DNA of 64,000 nucleotides from Treponema maltophilum ATCC 51939 (GTDB lineage Bacteria; Spirochaetota; Spirochaetia; Treponematales; Treponemataceae), in the NCBI RefSeq assembly GCF_000413055.1, contig NZ_KE332518.1:1923583-1987582 (forward strand), given 5' to 3'. Shown in pieces: positions 1 to 8,905 of the stretch. The number at the start of each line of letters is the position of its first letter. Within the stretch, counting starts at the first letter, position 1. The position numbers were made by a program, and so were the translations under genes. The notes under the pieces are model-generated. The model did not search any database. It was not told the origin of the DNA and worked only from the letters and a program-made list of their open reading frames with translations.

Positions 1-162
1 AAAACGCTTCTTTCTGTCTTCTACAAGACCTAATTCCACGCAACGTCTACGTATTTGTGGCGGGTAATCACCAATGGCACTTAATGGGTCTTTCAACACC
101 CTGGGGACTATCAAAATCGTAAATAAAATAATTCCAATTATAATCTCTATAAAAAGTATCAT
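1..162 (-). CDS. N-terminus of an unrecognised membrane protein (partial)
   Basis: An open frame of 54 codons runs off the left edge of the window. It begins at an ATG at 162, with AAGGAG about 10 bases upstream. The translation opens with a hydrophobic stretch (MILFIEIIIGIILFTILIVP, residues 1-20) followed by a basic, soluble segment containing DYPPQIRRRC and ELGLVEDRKK. This is the look of a membrane-anchored or polytopic protein whose first helix is followed by a cytoplasmic loop. I do not recognise the family, and most of the gene lies outside the window. Confidence 0.6.
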   Translation of the reverse strand, partial: MILFIEIIIGIILFTILIVPRVLKDPLSAIGDYPPQIRRRCVELGLVEDRKKRF

Positions 163-420
163 CCTTATCCAACTCCTTCTGTAGCGTATAAGTATCCTAA
201 TGAAACTTCAAATTTTCTTTATTATAGCACTGTTTAAAAAGTGATACAACATATAAGAAGGACAGGGCTCAATAAATGTCCTGTCCATATCATTATGCTA
301 TGAATGCATCAGTTATCAGGGCTCCAGCCTATCCACAAATACAGTTCATAATTACGCTTAAGGGCTCAGAATTGCTACGCCTTGCTTGCAATTCCTTAAA
401 AATCCCGACTTACAGCTATT

Positions 421-658
421 GTTCCGGCAGGACGCCGGGAAAGCTGTATGTTATCGACGTTTTTACAAAGCCGTTATGCTTTCGAAAACTCGCCGTACTT
501 TTCCCCGTGAGGACATCCTGCCCGTACTCTCTCCCCAAAATAAGCCTTTTATCCGTTCCGGCATGGACGCCGGAAACGCCATTCCGCCATAGTTGGCGGG
601 GAAAACCGGCGGCGGGCGAGGTATTTGCCCCGTACGTTCCGGCATGGATGCCGGGAAC
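421..658. repeat. Three GTTCCGGCA-GCCGGGAAC hairpin repeats
   Basis: Copies lie at 421-443, 555-577 and 636-658. The third copy can pair GTTCC-GGCA with TGCC-GGGAAC around a short loop, and the second copy differs from it at only a few bases. All three are followed by AAAGC or AACGCC. They resemble REP-type intergenic palindromes. Function is unknown. Confidence 0.6.
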
Positions 659-670
659 GCCATACGTGCC

Positions 671-691
671 CGAGTTTGCGGAGCAAACTCG
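671..691. repeat. GTTTGC-N3-GCAAAC palindrome, copy 1
   Basis: A perfect inverted repeat: CGAGTTTGC, three bases, GCAAACTCG. It is followed within a few bases by a second hairpin, the terminator at 696-724. The same two-part arrangement recurs at 5061-5114 and 36206-36267, so this is a dispersed element rather than a one-off stem. Confidence 0.6.
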
Positions 692-695
692 AGTT

Positions 696-724
696 AAAAA
701 TCGGACTTAGGATGTCCGATTTTT
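696..724. terminator. Terminator of the ABC exporter operon
   Basis: The stem AAAAATCGGAC pairs with GTCCGATTTTT around a 7-base loop. A/T runs on both sides would allow it to work in either direction. It overlaps the stop codon (723-725) of the minus-strand ABC gene, so it most likely ends that operon. Confidence 0.7.
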
Positions 725-2642
725 AAACCTTCCACTCGATGCCTTTTTTGAAGTTCTCCCACATACCGGCATAAAGACCTTTGCGCGCGAGCAGCTCGGC
801 ATGCGTTCCCGTTTCGGCAACCCTGCCCTCATCGATGACGCAGATTTTATCGGCATTTACGACCGACGAAAGGCGGTGGGCGATCATAATGACGGTTTTG
901 TCTTTGAGCAGCATGTCGAAGGTTTTTTTGATTTTGTATTCGTTTTCGGCGTCGGCAAAGGCGGTCGCTTCGTCAAGTACAATAATCGGTGCGTCCTGCA
1001 GCAGGGCGCGGGCAATGGCAAGCCGCTGCGCTTCTCCGCCGGATACATAGGTGCCCTTGGTACCGTAGACGGTGTCTATACCGGCCGGCAGTTTTTCGAT
1101 GATGTCCATGCACTCGGCTTTGCGAAGCGCGTCAAGCACTTCTTCGCGGCTTGCGTCTTTTTTGCCGTAGCGGATATTTTCAAAAATGCTTTCTTTAAAA
1201 AGCTTATTTTCCTGAAACACAAAGCCGACGGTGTGCAAAAGGTCGCTTGTTTTAATATCGCGGATATCGACGCCGCCGATGCTGATCGAACCCGAATCGA
1301 CTTCCCAAAAGCGGCCGAGCAAATTGACGAGGGTGGTTTTGCCGCCGCCTGAAGGCCCAACCAACGCGGTCAGCGAATGTTCGGGGATATACAAACCGAT
1401 GCCGTTCACGGCGGGGCGGGCGGCGGTTTGCGGTATTTTATCGCCGCCGGGGTTTGTGTTCCCTGCGGCCGCCTCAGCAGCTCCGGCCGTTTCCGTTTTA
1501 TACGAAAATACCACATCCTTAAATTCTATATCGTATTTTTCGGGCAGCGTTGATTTTTCCGGTTCCTTTGTCGGCGGTGCTTGCAGTATGTCTTCGATAC
1601 GGTTGAGTGCATCGTTCGATCGCTGATGGAACGAATTGGCGTACATAATCTTCATCAGCATACCGTAGGTAACCGGTGCAAAGGCAAGATAAAATACAAA
1701 GCTGTAAAAAAAGCGCGGATCGAGCGTTGTACTGCCTGCCATCAAAAGGGCTGCGGGCAGCAGGAACAAAAATCCCATTTTGATGAGCGATAAAAAAATT
1801 GCATAGCCGTTTTCCCACGACATCGAATATTGCAGGACGAACTCTTTGTAGTTCATAATCGACGTATAAAAATTCTTAAAATAATACACGGACTGATTAA
1901 AGGTTTTGATAACCGAAATACCGCGCACGTATTCGGTACCGGCGTTGTTCATCTGTTCGAGCGCGTCTTCGTACTTTTGCATAAAGCCCGAGTTTGAGCT
2001 GATCCGCATTAAAACCGCCTGTAAAACAAAGGCGAGTACGAGCGGAATAAGCGAGATAAGTCCGAGCCGCCAATCGAAAATCAGCATGAGAGCGAGTATC
2101 GCAAAGGGCGACACGATGTTTTGCGCGATGTCGGGCAGATTGTGCGCGATGAGCGTTTCAAGCTGATTGACGTTCTTTTCAAACACCTTGCGCACCTTGC
2201 CGCTTTCGTGCGTGATGTGCCAGCCGACGGGCAGTTCCGCAAGCGCTTCCGTCATCCGGATCGAAAGGTTTTGCTGAATCGTAAACGCGGTTGCGTGCGA
2301 AAGCATGAGCGCCGCATAATACAGCACAAAGCCCGCAGCGGCCGAACCGACTGCCCACAGCCCGCAGCGTGCAAGGGAGGCGGCGTTTACCGCTTCGTTT
2401 GCTATAGCGGCGGCGATTACATCGCGCATTACAAAATACACCATGATATACGGCACAAAACTCACAAGGGCGCTCAAGCCGGAAAGTACGAGCGACAGCG
2501 ATAAAAACGCCCGGCTTTTCCCCGCATAGCTTAAAAGCCGCTTGATCGCTTGCTGTTTGGCGGGATTTCGTTCCGCGCGCGGCTCCGCCAGCTTTCGATT
2601 TTCCGTCCGATTTTCCGATGCCCGTTTTTTTGCTTCATTCAT
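723..2642 (-). CDS. ABC exporter half-transporter, subunit B
   Basis: A 639-residue fused permease-ATPase (type IV exporter fold). The N-terminal half holds about six membrane helices. The ATPase half shows Walker A GPSGGGKTT near residue 430, the signature VSGGE near 534, Walker B IIVLDEAT near 555 and the switch His in IAHRL near 587. It resembles the YbtP/Q and IrtA/B class of paired half-transporters and should pair with the product at 3181-4962. A start at 2648 overlaps the preceding stop (ATGA), but the ATG at 2642 has better spacing from AGAGG, so I chose it; either way translation is coupled to the methyltransferase gene upstream. The linker before the NBD is long and Ala/Gly-rich. 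Substrate cannot be read from sequence. Confidence 0.9.
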   Translation of the reverse strand: MNEAKKRASENRTENRKLAEPRAERNPAKQQAIKRLLSYAGKSRAFLSLSLVLSGLSALVSFVPYIMVYFVMRDVIAAAIANEAVNAASLARCGLWAVGSAAAGFVLYYAALMLSHATAFTIQQNLSIRMTEALAELPVGWHITHESGKVRKVFEKNVNQLETLIAHNLPDIAQNIVSPFAILALMLIFDWRLGLISLIPLVLAFVLQAVLMRISSNSGFMQKYEDALEQMNNAGTEYVRGISVIKTFNQSVYYFKNFYTSIMNYKEFVLQYSMSWENGYAIFLSLIKMGFLFLLPAALLMAGSTTLDPRFFYSFVFYLAFAPVTYGMLMKIMYANSFHQRSNDALNRIEDILQAPPTKEPEKSTLPEKYDIEFKDVVFSYKTETAGAAEAAAGNTNPGGDKIPQTAARPAVNGIGLYIPEHSLTALVGPSGGGKTTLVNLLGRFWEVDSGSISIGGVDIRDIKTSDLLHTVGFVFQENKLFKESIFENIRYGKKDASREEVLDALRKAECMDIIEKLPAGIDTVYGTKGTYVSGGEAQRLAIARALLQDAPIIVLDEATAFADAENEYKIKKTFDMLLKDKTVIMIAHRLSSVVNADKICVIDEGRVAETGTHAELLARKGLYAGMWENFKKGIEWKV

Positions 2643-2644
2643 AT

Positions 2645-3151
2645 TCATCCTCTTTTCCACGGAATAAAGCGGTTGACCCGTTTGCAATATGCGCTATATT
2701 CATCGCCGAAGCGTTCGGCAAGCCATTTTTCTTCCGTCAATTTCATAAACACGGTAAGGTACAGCCAAAAAAGCGGCGGCAAAATCAATACGTACCGATT
2801 CCGGCAAAACAGCAGTGCGCCGGTACAAATAAATAAAAATGCCGAATAAATGGGATTGCGCACAAGAGCATACACGCCGCCGGTTGCAAGCCGGTTCGAT
2901 TTTATTTTAATGTCGATGCGCGCGCCGAATACCGCCGCGCACCACAGTGCAATGCCGCCCGCAATGCACAGGATTCCGGCAATGACAAAAAGAATTGCGG
3001 TTCGCGTGCCGTTCACATTTCCGCCGCCAAGCACACCGAATTTTACAAGCGCAGTGCCCGCAGCCGTGAGCGCAATCATAATCGCGATGCACACCGGTCC
3101 GACGCCCATCACCGGAAGATGCTCTTGCTCATTTTCTTTCGTTTCATTCAT
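2645..3151 (-). CDS. Isoprenylcysteine methyltransferase-like membrane methyltransferase
   Basis: A 168-residue integral membrane protein of the ICMT/PEMT family, which methylates lipid or small hydrophobic substrates with S-adenosylmethionine. After four hydrophobic segments the C-terminal part carries the family signature: GVYALVRNPIYSAF near residue 100, then EEKWLAERFGDEYSAYC and NRFIPW. The start is the ATG at 3151, after GGTGA; a TTG two codons upstream is less likely. It sits between the genes for the two ABC half-transporters and its stop overlaps the next start. That placement suggests it acts on the exported compound or on a lipid needed by the exporter; this is inference. Confidence 0.85.
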   Translation of the reverse strand: MNETKENEQEHLPVMGVGPVCIAIMIALTAAGTALVKFGVLGGGNVNGTRTAILFVIAGILCIAGGIALWCAAVFGARIDIKIKSNRLATGGVYALVRNPIYSAFLFICTGALLFCRNRYVLILPPLFWLYLTVFMKLTEEKWLAERFGDEYSAYCKRVNRFIPWKRG

Positions 3152-3180
3152 AGACAATCACCTATTACCGTTAACAATTA

Positions 3181-4962
3181 TTATGCCGACCACTGCTCGC
3201 TTTCCCGCTGCAGCCTGTACATCTGTCGATAAATGCCGTTCTTTTCCATCAACTCGGAATGGGTGCCGGTTTCGGCAATCGTTCCCTTGTTGAGTACGAT
3301 GATTTTGTCGGCGTTTTCGACCGTACGCAAACGGTGCGCGATAACGATAACGGTTTTACCTTTTATAAGCGTACCGATGGCATGCTGAATAATCGTTTCG
3401 TTTTCGGGGTCGAGGGCGGCAGTTGCTTCGTCCAAGAGGATGATCGGCGCGTCTTTTAAAAGGGCGCGTGCGATGGAAAGCCGCTGGCGTTCTCCGCCCG
3501 AAAGCGTGTAGCCGTTTTCACCGATTTCCGTGTCGTAGCCTTGCGGCAATTTTTCGATAAATGAATCGCACTGCGCGGCTTTTGCGGCGGCAAGCACTTG
3601 CTCTTTGGTCGCGTTTCGGTTGCCGATCAAAATATTGTTGTATACCGTATCGTTAAAAAGCACGACGTCCTGAAACACAATCGAAAAGGCTGCGAGCAGG
3701 GTTTCAGGATCCACGGCGGAAACGTCGACGCCGCCGACGCTCACCGTGCCCGATGAAGCGTCCCAAAAGCGTGCGGCCAAGCGGGCAATCGTGGATTTTC
3801 CGCAGCCCGAGTGTCCGACAAGGGCGGTAATTTCGCCCTGCTTTGCGGTAAAGTCGATGCCGCTTACCGTGTCTTCGCCTGCGCCGGCCGCATCACCTTT
3901 GCGTTCTGCGGAAACGCCTCCGCTCGGTTCGTTATACGAAAACGATACATTGTCGTAACGAATATCGTAACCGTCCGGCTTAAAAATTTCGCTTCCCGTC
4001 TGTTTGGGGTAATTGACAATCGCCTGCTTGCGTTCAACCGCAATCAGCGTATAAAAGAATTCGGCAAGCAGCATAAACACCGTCGTCAACGGATCGAAGA
4101 TGCGGCAGGCAACCAGCAAAAAGACGACGTACGTCAACAGTTCGATTCGGCCTTGCAACAAAAGATACGCACCGTACGAAATCACAAGCGGAAAGCCGAA
4201 GCGAACAAGGGCGGCCATGCCGAACATAAGCGCGCCCATCGAAGCTTCAGCTTTGAGCGCGGCACCCGTTGTTTCGGTAATATCGTTTTTAAGCTTTTGC
4301 ACATACGAAGTTTTTTTATCGGAAGACTTCAGCACTTTTACATTGTCGATCATCTGCTGCAGCGAATCGTATATCGCGTCTTTGCGCACAATGACGCTTT
4401 TCATCTTTTTTTCCGACAGTTTGCGGCAGGCGACGATGACAAAAAATCCGGCGACGGCACAAACGAACAGCGCGATCGTCATGCGCCAATCCAAAAACGC
4501 CAAAAGCGCGGCCGCAATCACAATGGAAATAATGCCGCCGAACATTTCCGGCACGACGTTCGAAAGCGCTTGTTCGATCGTCGTAACGTCGTTCAACAGC
4601 GTCGATGTCAAATATGACAGATCCTGCCTGCCGAAATACGACAGCGGCAGCTTGCGAAGCGATTCGGCAAGTGAAATGCGCACGTTCGCCGCTTCTTCAT
4701 ACGCTCCGTTGTACGTTCTGCCGTACTTCAGTTTTTCGAGAATGAACAGCACGGCTATCATCGCGGCACCGGCCGCCGACACCGCCCATACATTCGGAGA
4801 ACGAAAACCCTGCTGCATAATGCGCGCCAAAAAATACTGCAGTACATACAGCGAAAGTCCGAGCGGCACCATCAAAAACAAATTGATAACGACCGAAAGA
4901 ATAATCGACACACGCACATTGCGCGTTCCCGCATCCGACAAGGCAAAAAATCTTTGCAGCAT
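3181..4962 (-). CDS. ABC exporter half-transporter, subunit A
   Basis: A 593-residue permease-ATPase fusion. About six transmembrane helices occupy the first 300 residues. The ATPase domain has Walker A GHSGCGKST near residue 385, the signature LSGGERQRLS near 490, Walker B IILLDEATAALD near 507 and the H-loop IAHRLRTV near 540. All catalytic elements look intact. GGAG lies five bases before the ATG. It is the first gene of a three-gene minus-strand operon (this gene, ICMT-like protein, subunit B) and likely forms a heterodimer with subunit B. The promoter region carries a TTAG-N6-CTAA palindrome (5125-5138) also found at the ABC importer/Crp locus near 54.7 kb, hinting at shared control. Confidence 0.92.
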   Translation of the reverse strand: MLQRFFALSDAGTRNVRVSIILSVVINLFLMVPLGLSLYVLQYFLARIMQQGFRSPNVWAVSAAGAAMIAVLFILEKLKYGRTYNGAYEEAANVRISLAESLRKLPLSYFGRQDLSYLTSTLLNDVTTIEQALSNVVPEMFGGIISIVIAAALLAFLDWRMTIALFVCAVAGFFVIVACRKLSEKKMKSVIVRKDAIYDSLQQMIDNVKVLKSSDKKTSYVQKLKNDITETTGAALKAEASMGALMFGMAALVRFGFPLVISYGAYLLLQGRIELLTYVVFLLVACRIFDPLTTVFMLLAEFFYTLIAVERKQAIVNYPKQTGSEIFKPDGYDIRYDNVSFSYNEPSGGVSAERKGDAAGAGEDTVSGIDFTAKQGEITALVGHSGCGKSTIARLAARFWDASSGTVSVGGVDVSAVDPETLLAAFSIVFQDVVLFNDTVYNNILIGNRNATKEQVLAAAKAAQCDSFIEKLPQGYDTEIGENGYTLSGGERQRLSIARALLKDAPIILLDEATAALDPENETIIQHAIGTLIKGKTVIVIAHRLRTVENADKIIVLNKGTIAETGTHSELMEKNGIYRQMYRLQRESEQWSA

Positions 4963-5060
4963 AATTTCTCCATAAAACTTTTTGTAAAAAGCCGAAGTTT
5001 CCGAAAAAAGTTTTCAGCGCTTTCGTACACGCCGGTTGAAAAAGCGCAGTACATAACCGT

Positions 5061-5114
5061 GTTTGCGGCGCAAACTCAAAGTTAAAGCGAGCGATTTGTG
5101 CCGCTCGTTTTAAC
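5061..5114. repeat. GTTTGC-GCAAAC palindrome plus second hairpin, copy 2
   Basis: GTTTGC-GGC-GCAAAC at 5061-5075 is followed by a stem at 5081-5114 in which GTTAAA..GAGCG pairs with CGCTC..TTTTAAC. The order and spacing match those at 671-724. The element lies in the 5' leader of the ABC exporter operon. Confidence 0.6.
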
Positions 5115-5124
5115 CGCTATTATT

Positions 5125-5154
5125 TTAGTCTAAACTAACATAACACCGTTACAA
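5125..5154 (-). promoter_or_regulatory. Exporter operon promoter with TTAG-N6-CTAA operator
   Basis: On the minus strand TTGTAA (5149-5154) and TAGACT (5127-5132) are 16 bases apart. The -10 is embedded in the palindrome TTAGTCTAAACTAA (5125-5138). A repressor bound there would block the promoter. The same palindrome class occurs at 54703-54716 and 55534-55547. Promoter assignment is by eye. Confidence 0.5.
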
Positions 5155-5273
5155 TACAAAGCGCAAAAAAATTTGTCAAGGAGAAAAGCGGCAAACAGCC
5201 GAAGTTCTTTAAAACAAAACCAAAAATCGTATCAACAATAGGATGCCTGCCCGGGTATTCCTCATAAAAGCAA

Positions 5274-6650
5274 TCACCCTTCCCACTTGGTACGACCGGA
5301 GCGCAGCAAGCGGAATTCGCGTTTGAGCAATATGAGGATGGGAAATGCCGTCGTCAATTCAATCAAAAAAGTGCCGTAATATACGCCGGCAACTCCGGTA
5401 AAGATCGGCAAAACAAGCATGGCCGGAACGTATAAGACAATTTGCTGCAAAATGCCGATGATTGACGCGATGTGCCCCTTATTGATTACCGGAAAAAACG
5501 CAAGCGTCAAAAAGGTAAGCGGCATAACGGGCAGCAAAGCCATATAGAGCCTGAAGTTCAGCATATCGGATGCGCTCAGCGAAGAGTTTTTCATCATAAT
5601 CGATACGGCGCCTTCGGGGAAGATAAGCATGCACAACCAAAACGGTATAATGAGCGCAAGCGCCGCCGCTAAAAAGTATTTAAAGCCCGCAATAACCCGC
5701 TCCGGTTTTGCCGCCCCGAAATTAATCCCGATAATCGGCGGCAGGGCAATCATAAGTCCCGAAAGCGGCTGCACGACAAAGCTGAAAAGGCGCGTAACGA
5801 CGCCGTAAAAGGCTATATCGGCTTCGCCGCCGTAGGCGCTCAGCACATTCAAAACAAGCACGCTTTGCACGCCCATCATAATCTGCATAATAAAGGCGGA
5901 CAGTCCCATGCCGGAAATCTTTGCGATAATATTTTTGTCAAAGCGAAATGCAAAGGTTTGCCGGAACGGACCGAATTCGCCGGCGAGCGGTTTGCGCAAA
6001 AAGTACGCAATGCCGATAAACGATTGCAGGGCCATGCCGATATTCGTTCCCCATGCAGCTCCCTCTATGCCCATGCCGAAAATCACCATCAAAATATAAT
6101 TCGCGCACGCGTTGCACGCAAGACCGCAGGCCATAATCAGCGCTCCGGTTTTCATCTTACCTTCCGAGCGGATAAGCGCATTGGAAGCGATTGCGTAAAT
6201 CCAAAACGGAGCGCCGTACAGCAAAGTCCGATAATATGTTTCGCCGAGTACCAAAGCTTCGCCGCGCCCTCCCATCAAAAAAACGATGCGGTGCGAAAAC
6301 GCAAAACCGCTGCACATCAAAAAGAGCGCGCTCATAAGCATGAGCGTATTCATATTACCCAACAGTTTTTTTTGAATATCCCTGTCGCCGGCCCCGATCG
6401 CAATGCTCAAAAGCGAGCCCGCTCCCGTTCCGCACAACAGGGCAAAACCGATCAACGCAAGCAGGGGCGGAAGAACTACGGAAATACCGGCAAGCGCTTC
6501 CCGCCCTACAAGGCGGCCGACAAAGATACCGTCGAGCACATTGTTCGCGCCCAAAAGCGACATGGCGACTACCGCCGGCCACGAAAAATCGAAGATAAGC
6601 TTCCACAAGCCGCCGTTTAAAATACGCTGTTTTTGTTTTTCATCGTTCAT
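5274..6650 (-). CDS. MATE family multidrug/toxin efflux protein
   Basis: A 458-residue polytopic protein with about twelve hydrophobic segments, in the two-times-six arrangement of MATE transporters. The first half contains the characteristic DGIFVGRLVG stretch after FDFSWPAVVAMSLLGANNV. The chosen ATG at 6650 gives the usual family N-terminus (MNDEKQKQRILNGG); frames extending to 6761 add an unlikely leader. No strong ribosome binding site precedes it. It lies downstream of, and on the same strand as, a TetR-type regulator gene (6795-7526), which may control it. A second MATE protein of different sequence is at 42436-43782. Confidence 0.9.
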   Translation of the reverse strand: MNDEKQKQRILNGGLWKLIFDFSWPAVVAMSLLGANNVLDGIFVGRLVGREALAGISVVLPPLLALIGFALLCGTGAGSLLSIAIGAGDRDIQKKLLGNMNTLMLMSALFLMCSGFAFSHRIVFLMGGRGEALVLGETYYRTLLYGAPFWIYAIASNALIRSEGKMKTGALIMACGLACNACANYILMVIFGMGIEGAAWGTNIGMALQSFIGIAYFLRKPLAGEFGPFRQTFAFRFDKNIIAKISGMGLSAFIMQIMMGVQSVLVLNVLSAYGGEADIAFYGVVTRLFSFVVQPLSGLMIALPPIIGINFGAAKPERVIAGFKYFLAAALALIIPFWLCMLIFPEGAVSIMMKNSSLSASDMLNFRLYMALLPVMPLTFLTLAFFPVINKGHIASIIGILQQIVLYVPAMLVLPIFTGVAGVYYGTFLIELTTAFPILILLKREFRLLRSGRTKWEG

Positions 6651-6794
6651 AATAACCCATTGTGCAATAAAGCGAACAACTGTCAACGGGGAAAACCGCA
6701 ATGCTTCGGAAAATAGCATTTCAATGAACGGTTGACTATATGAATATTGTGCAAACAACAATTACCGTTCACCATAGATGATGCAACGCAGGTT

Positions 6795-7526
6795 TTATTC
6801 TCCGGCGGGGCGGTTTCCGCACAAAATCTTCCGCCAGCCGGCTTCATAAAATTCGTCGAGCAGGGCGACATATTTGAGCGCGCCTTCGTAGGGAATGTCC
6901 AAGCGGACGGTTTCGAACAGGCAGTTCCAAAAGCTTTTGTCGACCGCCGAATACAGGCGTAAGTCTATGCCGGGACGCAGTACGCCGCCGCAGTCTTTGA
7001 GCGACGACAAAGCGCGCACATCGGCTTTGTACGTATCTTCCATCATGAGCGAAAAAAAATCGGCATAGCGGGTGCCGGCCGAACCGCACACGAGCAGCTT
7101 TACCGCCCGGTAATGTTCGTACACGAAGTCGACCGTTTTCTTGCGGCCTTCAAAACGGAAGGCACGCCGCTTTTCCGTATCGGGCGGCATGCTGAAAAAG
7201 ACGTCGTACATTGCGCGGTGGTTTGCCAAAAGAGCATCGTACACGTCTTTTACGAGCGCGTCGAAAAGCGCTTCCTTATTTTTAAAATGAAAATACAGAG
7301 AGCCGGTCGTAACGCCTGCAAGTTTTGCAATAGTACGCATCGAACTTTTTGCCCAGCCCTTTTGCAAAAATTCGGAAGCGGCACACTCCAAAATGCGTTC
7401 TTTGGAGTTCGGCGCTTTTGTCTGTGCGTGTTTCGTCGATTGTTCCGATGATTGTCGCGATTGTACCGGCAATTTCGAATACGCTTTCGTTTTTCCGGGT
7501 TCGCATTTTGCTGCGTTTGCTTTCAT
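6795..7526 (-). CDS. TetR/AcrR family transcriptional regulator
   Basis: A 243-residue protein with a TetR-type N-terminal DNA-binding domain. After a 40-residue basic, low-complexity leader comes KERILECAASEFLQKGW, the helix-turn-helix MRTIAKLAGVTTGSLYFHF and the KEALF continuation typical of the family. The C-terminal ligand domain is not specific. The ATG at 7526 is the only ATG near the frame start; a TTG at 7541 is an alternative, and no convincing ribosome binding site is seen. It precedes the MATE gene on the same strand, so local control of efflux is likely but unproven. Confidence 0.85.
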   Translation of the reverse strand: MKANAAKCEPGKTKAYSKLPVQSRQSSEQSTKHAQTKAPNSKERILECAASEFLQKGWAKSSMRTIAKLAGVTTGSLYFHFKNKEALFDALVKDVYDALLANHRAMYDVFFSMPPDTEKRRAFRFEGRKKTVDFVYEHYRAVKLLVCGSAGTRYADFFSLMMEDTYKADVRALSSLKDCGGVLRPGIDLRLYSAVDKSFWNCLFETVRLDIPYEGALKYVALLDEFYEAGWRKILCGNRPAGE

Positions 7527-7638
7527 ATCGATCGTAAACAACGCTAATATGTTTTCATCACTTTGTCAATGTTCGGATGAGTATATATTTCCGCGAGTAC
7601 TTGAAATTAGCCGATTTGAAGAGTACACTGTATTAGTG

Positions 7639-8865
7639 ATGAAGAAGATTCTTTTTATCTGCGGCCTGTGCATTGTATGCTGCTGTCTTGCATCCTGTGC
7701 AAAAAAAAACGGAAAGGATTTGACGTCGGGGTATTCACGCATTTTGAATTCGCGTTCCGCATACGCCGATATGACGCACCGCTGGTTTTATTTTACCGAC
7801 GAAGGCTTTAAAGAAACGGACGTTCCGCGCAACGCTCCCAAGCGGCAAAAAAAACCGTGGACGGAAGCCGTGCGGATTACCTCCTCCGCGCTCATAAACG
7901 GCACCGGTTATTTTCTCGTCAACAAGCTTGGCATGCTCGTGTGTCCGAGCGCTTCGGGTTTGCAAAAGCAGGGCATCGCGTCGAAAACACAGCTTGTAAA
8001 AGATCCGGATTTGTTTTTGTCCGCAGCCGCGGGTTCGCTTTTTTGCATTGACGAAAGACCGGTGTTCAACCTGTACACAAACAGCATTTTTTCCGCCGGC
8101 AATCCGCAGCTAAAAAACGATCAAAACGAAGCTTTTTTAATCGAATATTCGACGGAAAATCGGAATTTCATTCCGCTGTTAAACGGCGGCGATTTTGACC
8201 GCCCGCACGGCGCACAGCTTCGCGAACTTTTTTTTATAAACGATATCTGGTACGCGCTTTTTAAAGCGGCTCAAACCGACCGAACCGAATTTTATGCGTA
8301 CTCGTTTTACACGGTCGAACCGATTACCGCGTTCGCGCGCGCGCCGATATCGGCCGAAAGCGGTACGTCGGGTTTTAAGCCGGACATTATCGTAAAAAAC
8401 ATCGGTGTGCAGGAATTCCGCGACACGGTAAAACCTCAGCCGGCTTCAGCAATGAGCGCCGGACTGAAAGATTTACTGGCCCCCGTTCCCGCATCGGTAC
8501 CGTGGTACTTGGAAGTTTTTTCCGACGGCTCTTCGGCGGCGGAGCGTTTTGTGCGGCGCGAACATGCGCCGAAAGCGCGCCAAGCCTATGCGTCTTCGGG
8601 CGCGGATTTTTCGGCGGCGGTTTTTGAAGACGGAACGGTATGCTTTATCGGCACGCTTCCGATGAAGCACGTCGTTAACGAAGGAAGGCCGGTCGCCTTT
8701 AAGCTGCCGCGCCTTCCGGCAGGTTATACGTATTCGTGCGCTTTAATCGCCGGCTCGACTCTTTTCGTATCATGGGAAGAAACCGCTTTTTTTGAAACCG
8801 GCCGCAGCGGTTTTTTGGCGGTCGATTTGGAACGGATTTTGTACCGGCAAGAAGATGCCGAATAA
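7639..8865 (+). CDS. Putative lipoprotein of unknown function
   Basis: A 408-residue protein with a short cysteine-rich signal peptide ending in the lipobox LASC (Cys20). The mature part is mixed alpha/beta with aromatic clusters (HRWFYFTDEGF, WYALFKAAQ, VPWYLEVFSDG, LFVSWEETAFF). It could be a repeat or propeller fold, but I do not recognise a family. The ATG at 7639 (GTG at 7636 is possible) begins the signal peptide; upstream in-frame codons are not part of it. It is transcribed away from the TetR gene, and 40 bases after it starts another exported protein on the same strand. Confidence 0.75.
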   Translation: MKKILFICGLCIVCCCLASCAKKNGKDLTSGYSRILNSRSAYADMTHRWFYFTDEGFKETDVPRNAPKRQKKPWTEAVRITSSALINGTGYFLVNKLGMLVCPSASGLQKQGIASKTQLVKDPDLFLSAAAGSLFCIDERPVFNLYTNSIFSAGNPQLKNDQNEAFLIEYSTENRNFIPLLNGGDFDRPHGAQLRELFFINDIWYALFKAAQTDRTEFYAYSFYTVEPITAFARAPISAESGTSGFKPDIIVKNIGVQEFRDTVKPQPASAMSAGLKDLLAPVPASVPWYLEVFSDGSSAAERFVRREHAPKARQAYASSGADFSAAVFEDGTVCFIGTLPMKHVVNEGRPVAFKLPRLPAGYTYSCALIAGSTLFVSWEETAFFETGRSGFLAVDLERILYRQEDAE

Positions 8866-8905
8866 TGCCGGCTGCAAGCTGTCCGGTTAATAAAGGAAGG
8901 CAAAA

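Larger units (their letters stand above)
163..695. other. Gap without a convincing gene; palindromic repeats
   Basis: No frame here has both a ribosome binding site and a protein-like composition. The stretch carries three copies of a GTTCCGGCA / GCCGGGAAC hairpin repeat (421-443, 555-577, 636-658) and one GTTTGC-N3-GCAAAC palindrome (671-691). Open frames between 276 and 710 read through the repeats and look like chance frames. The right end merges into the terminator of the following minus-strand gene. Confidence 0.55.
4963..5273. other. Intergenic region with exporter promoter and hairpins
   Basis: No gene is visible. The stretch holds the presumed exporter promoter and palindrome (5125-5154), a GTTTGC-N3-GCAAAC palindrome (5061-5075) with a following hairpin (5081-5114), and the region downstream of the MATE gene. 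Confidence 0.6.

Noticed and set aside
276-710. Open frames across the first gap
   Set aside because: They run through palindromic repeats, lack ribosome binding sites and have biased, non-protein-like composition.
6725-6771. TGAACGGT / ACCGTTCA inverted repeat upstream of the MATE gene as a TetR operator
   Set aside because: The arms are 31 bases apart, too far for a single dimer site. It is left as a coincidence unless other copies are found.
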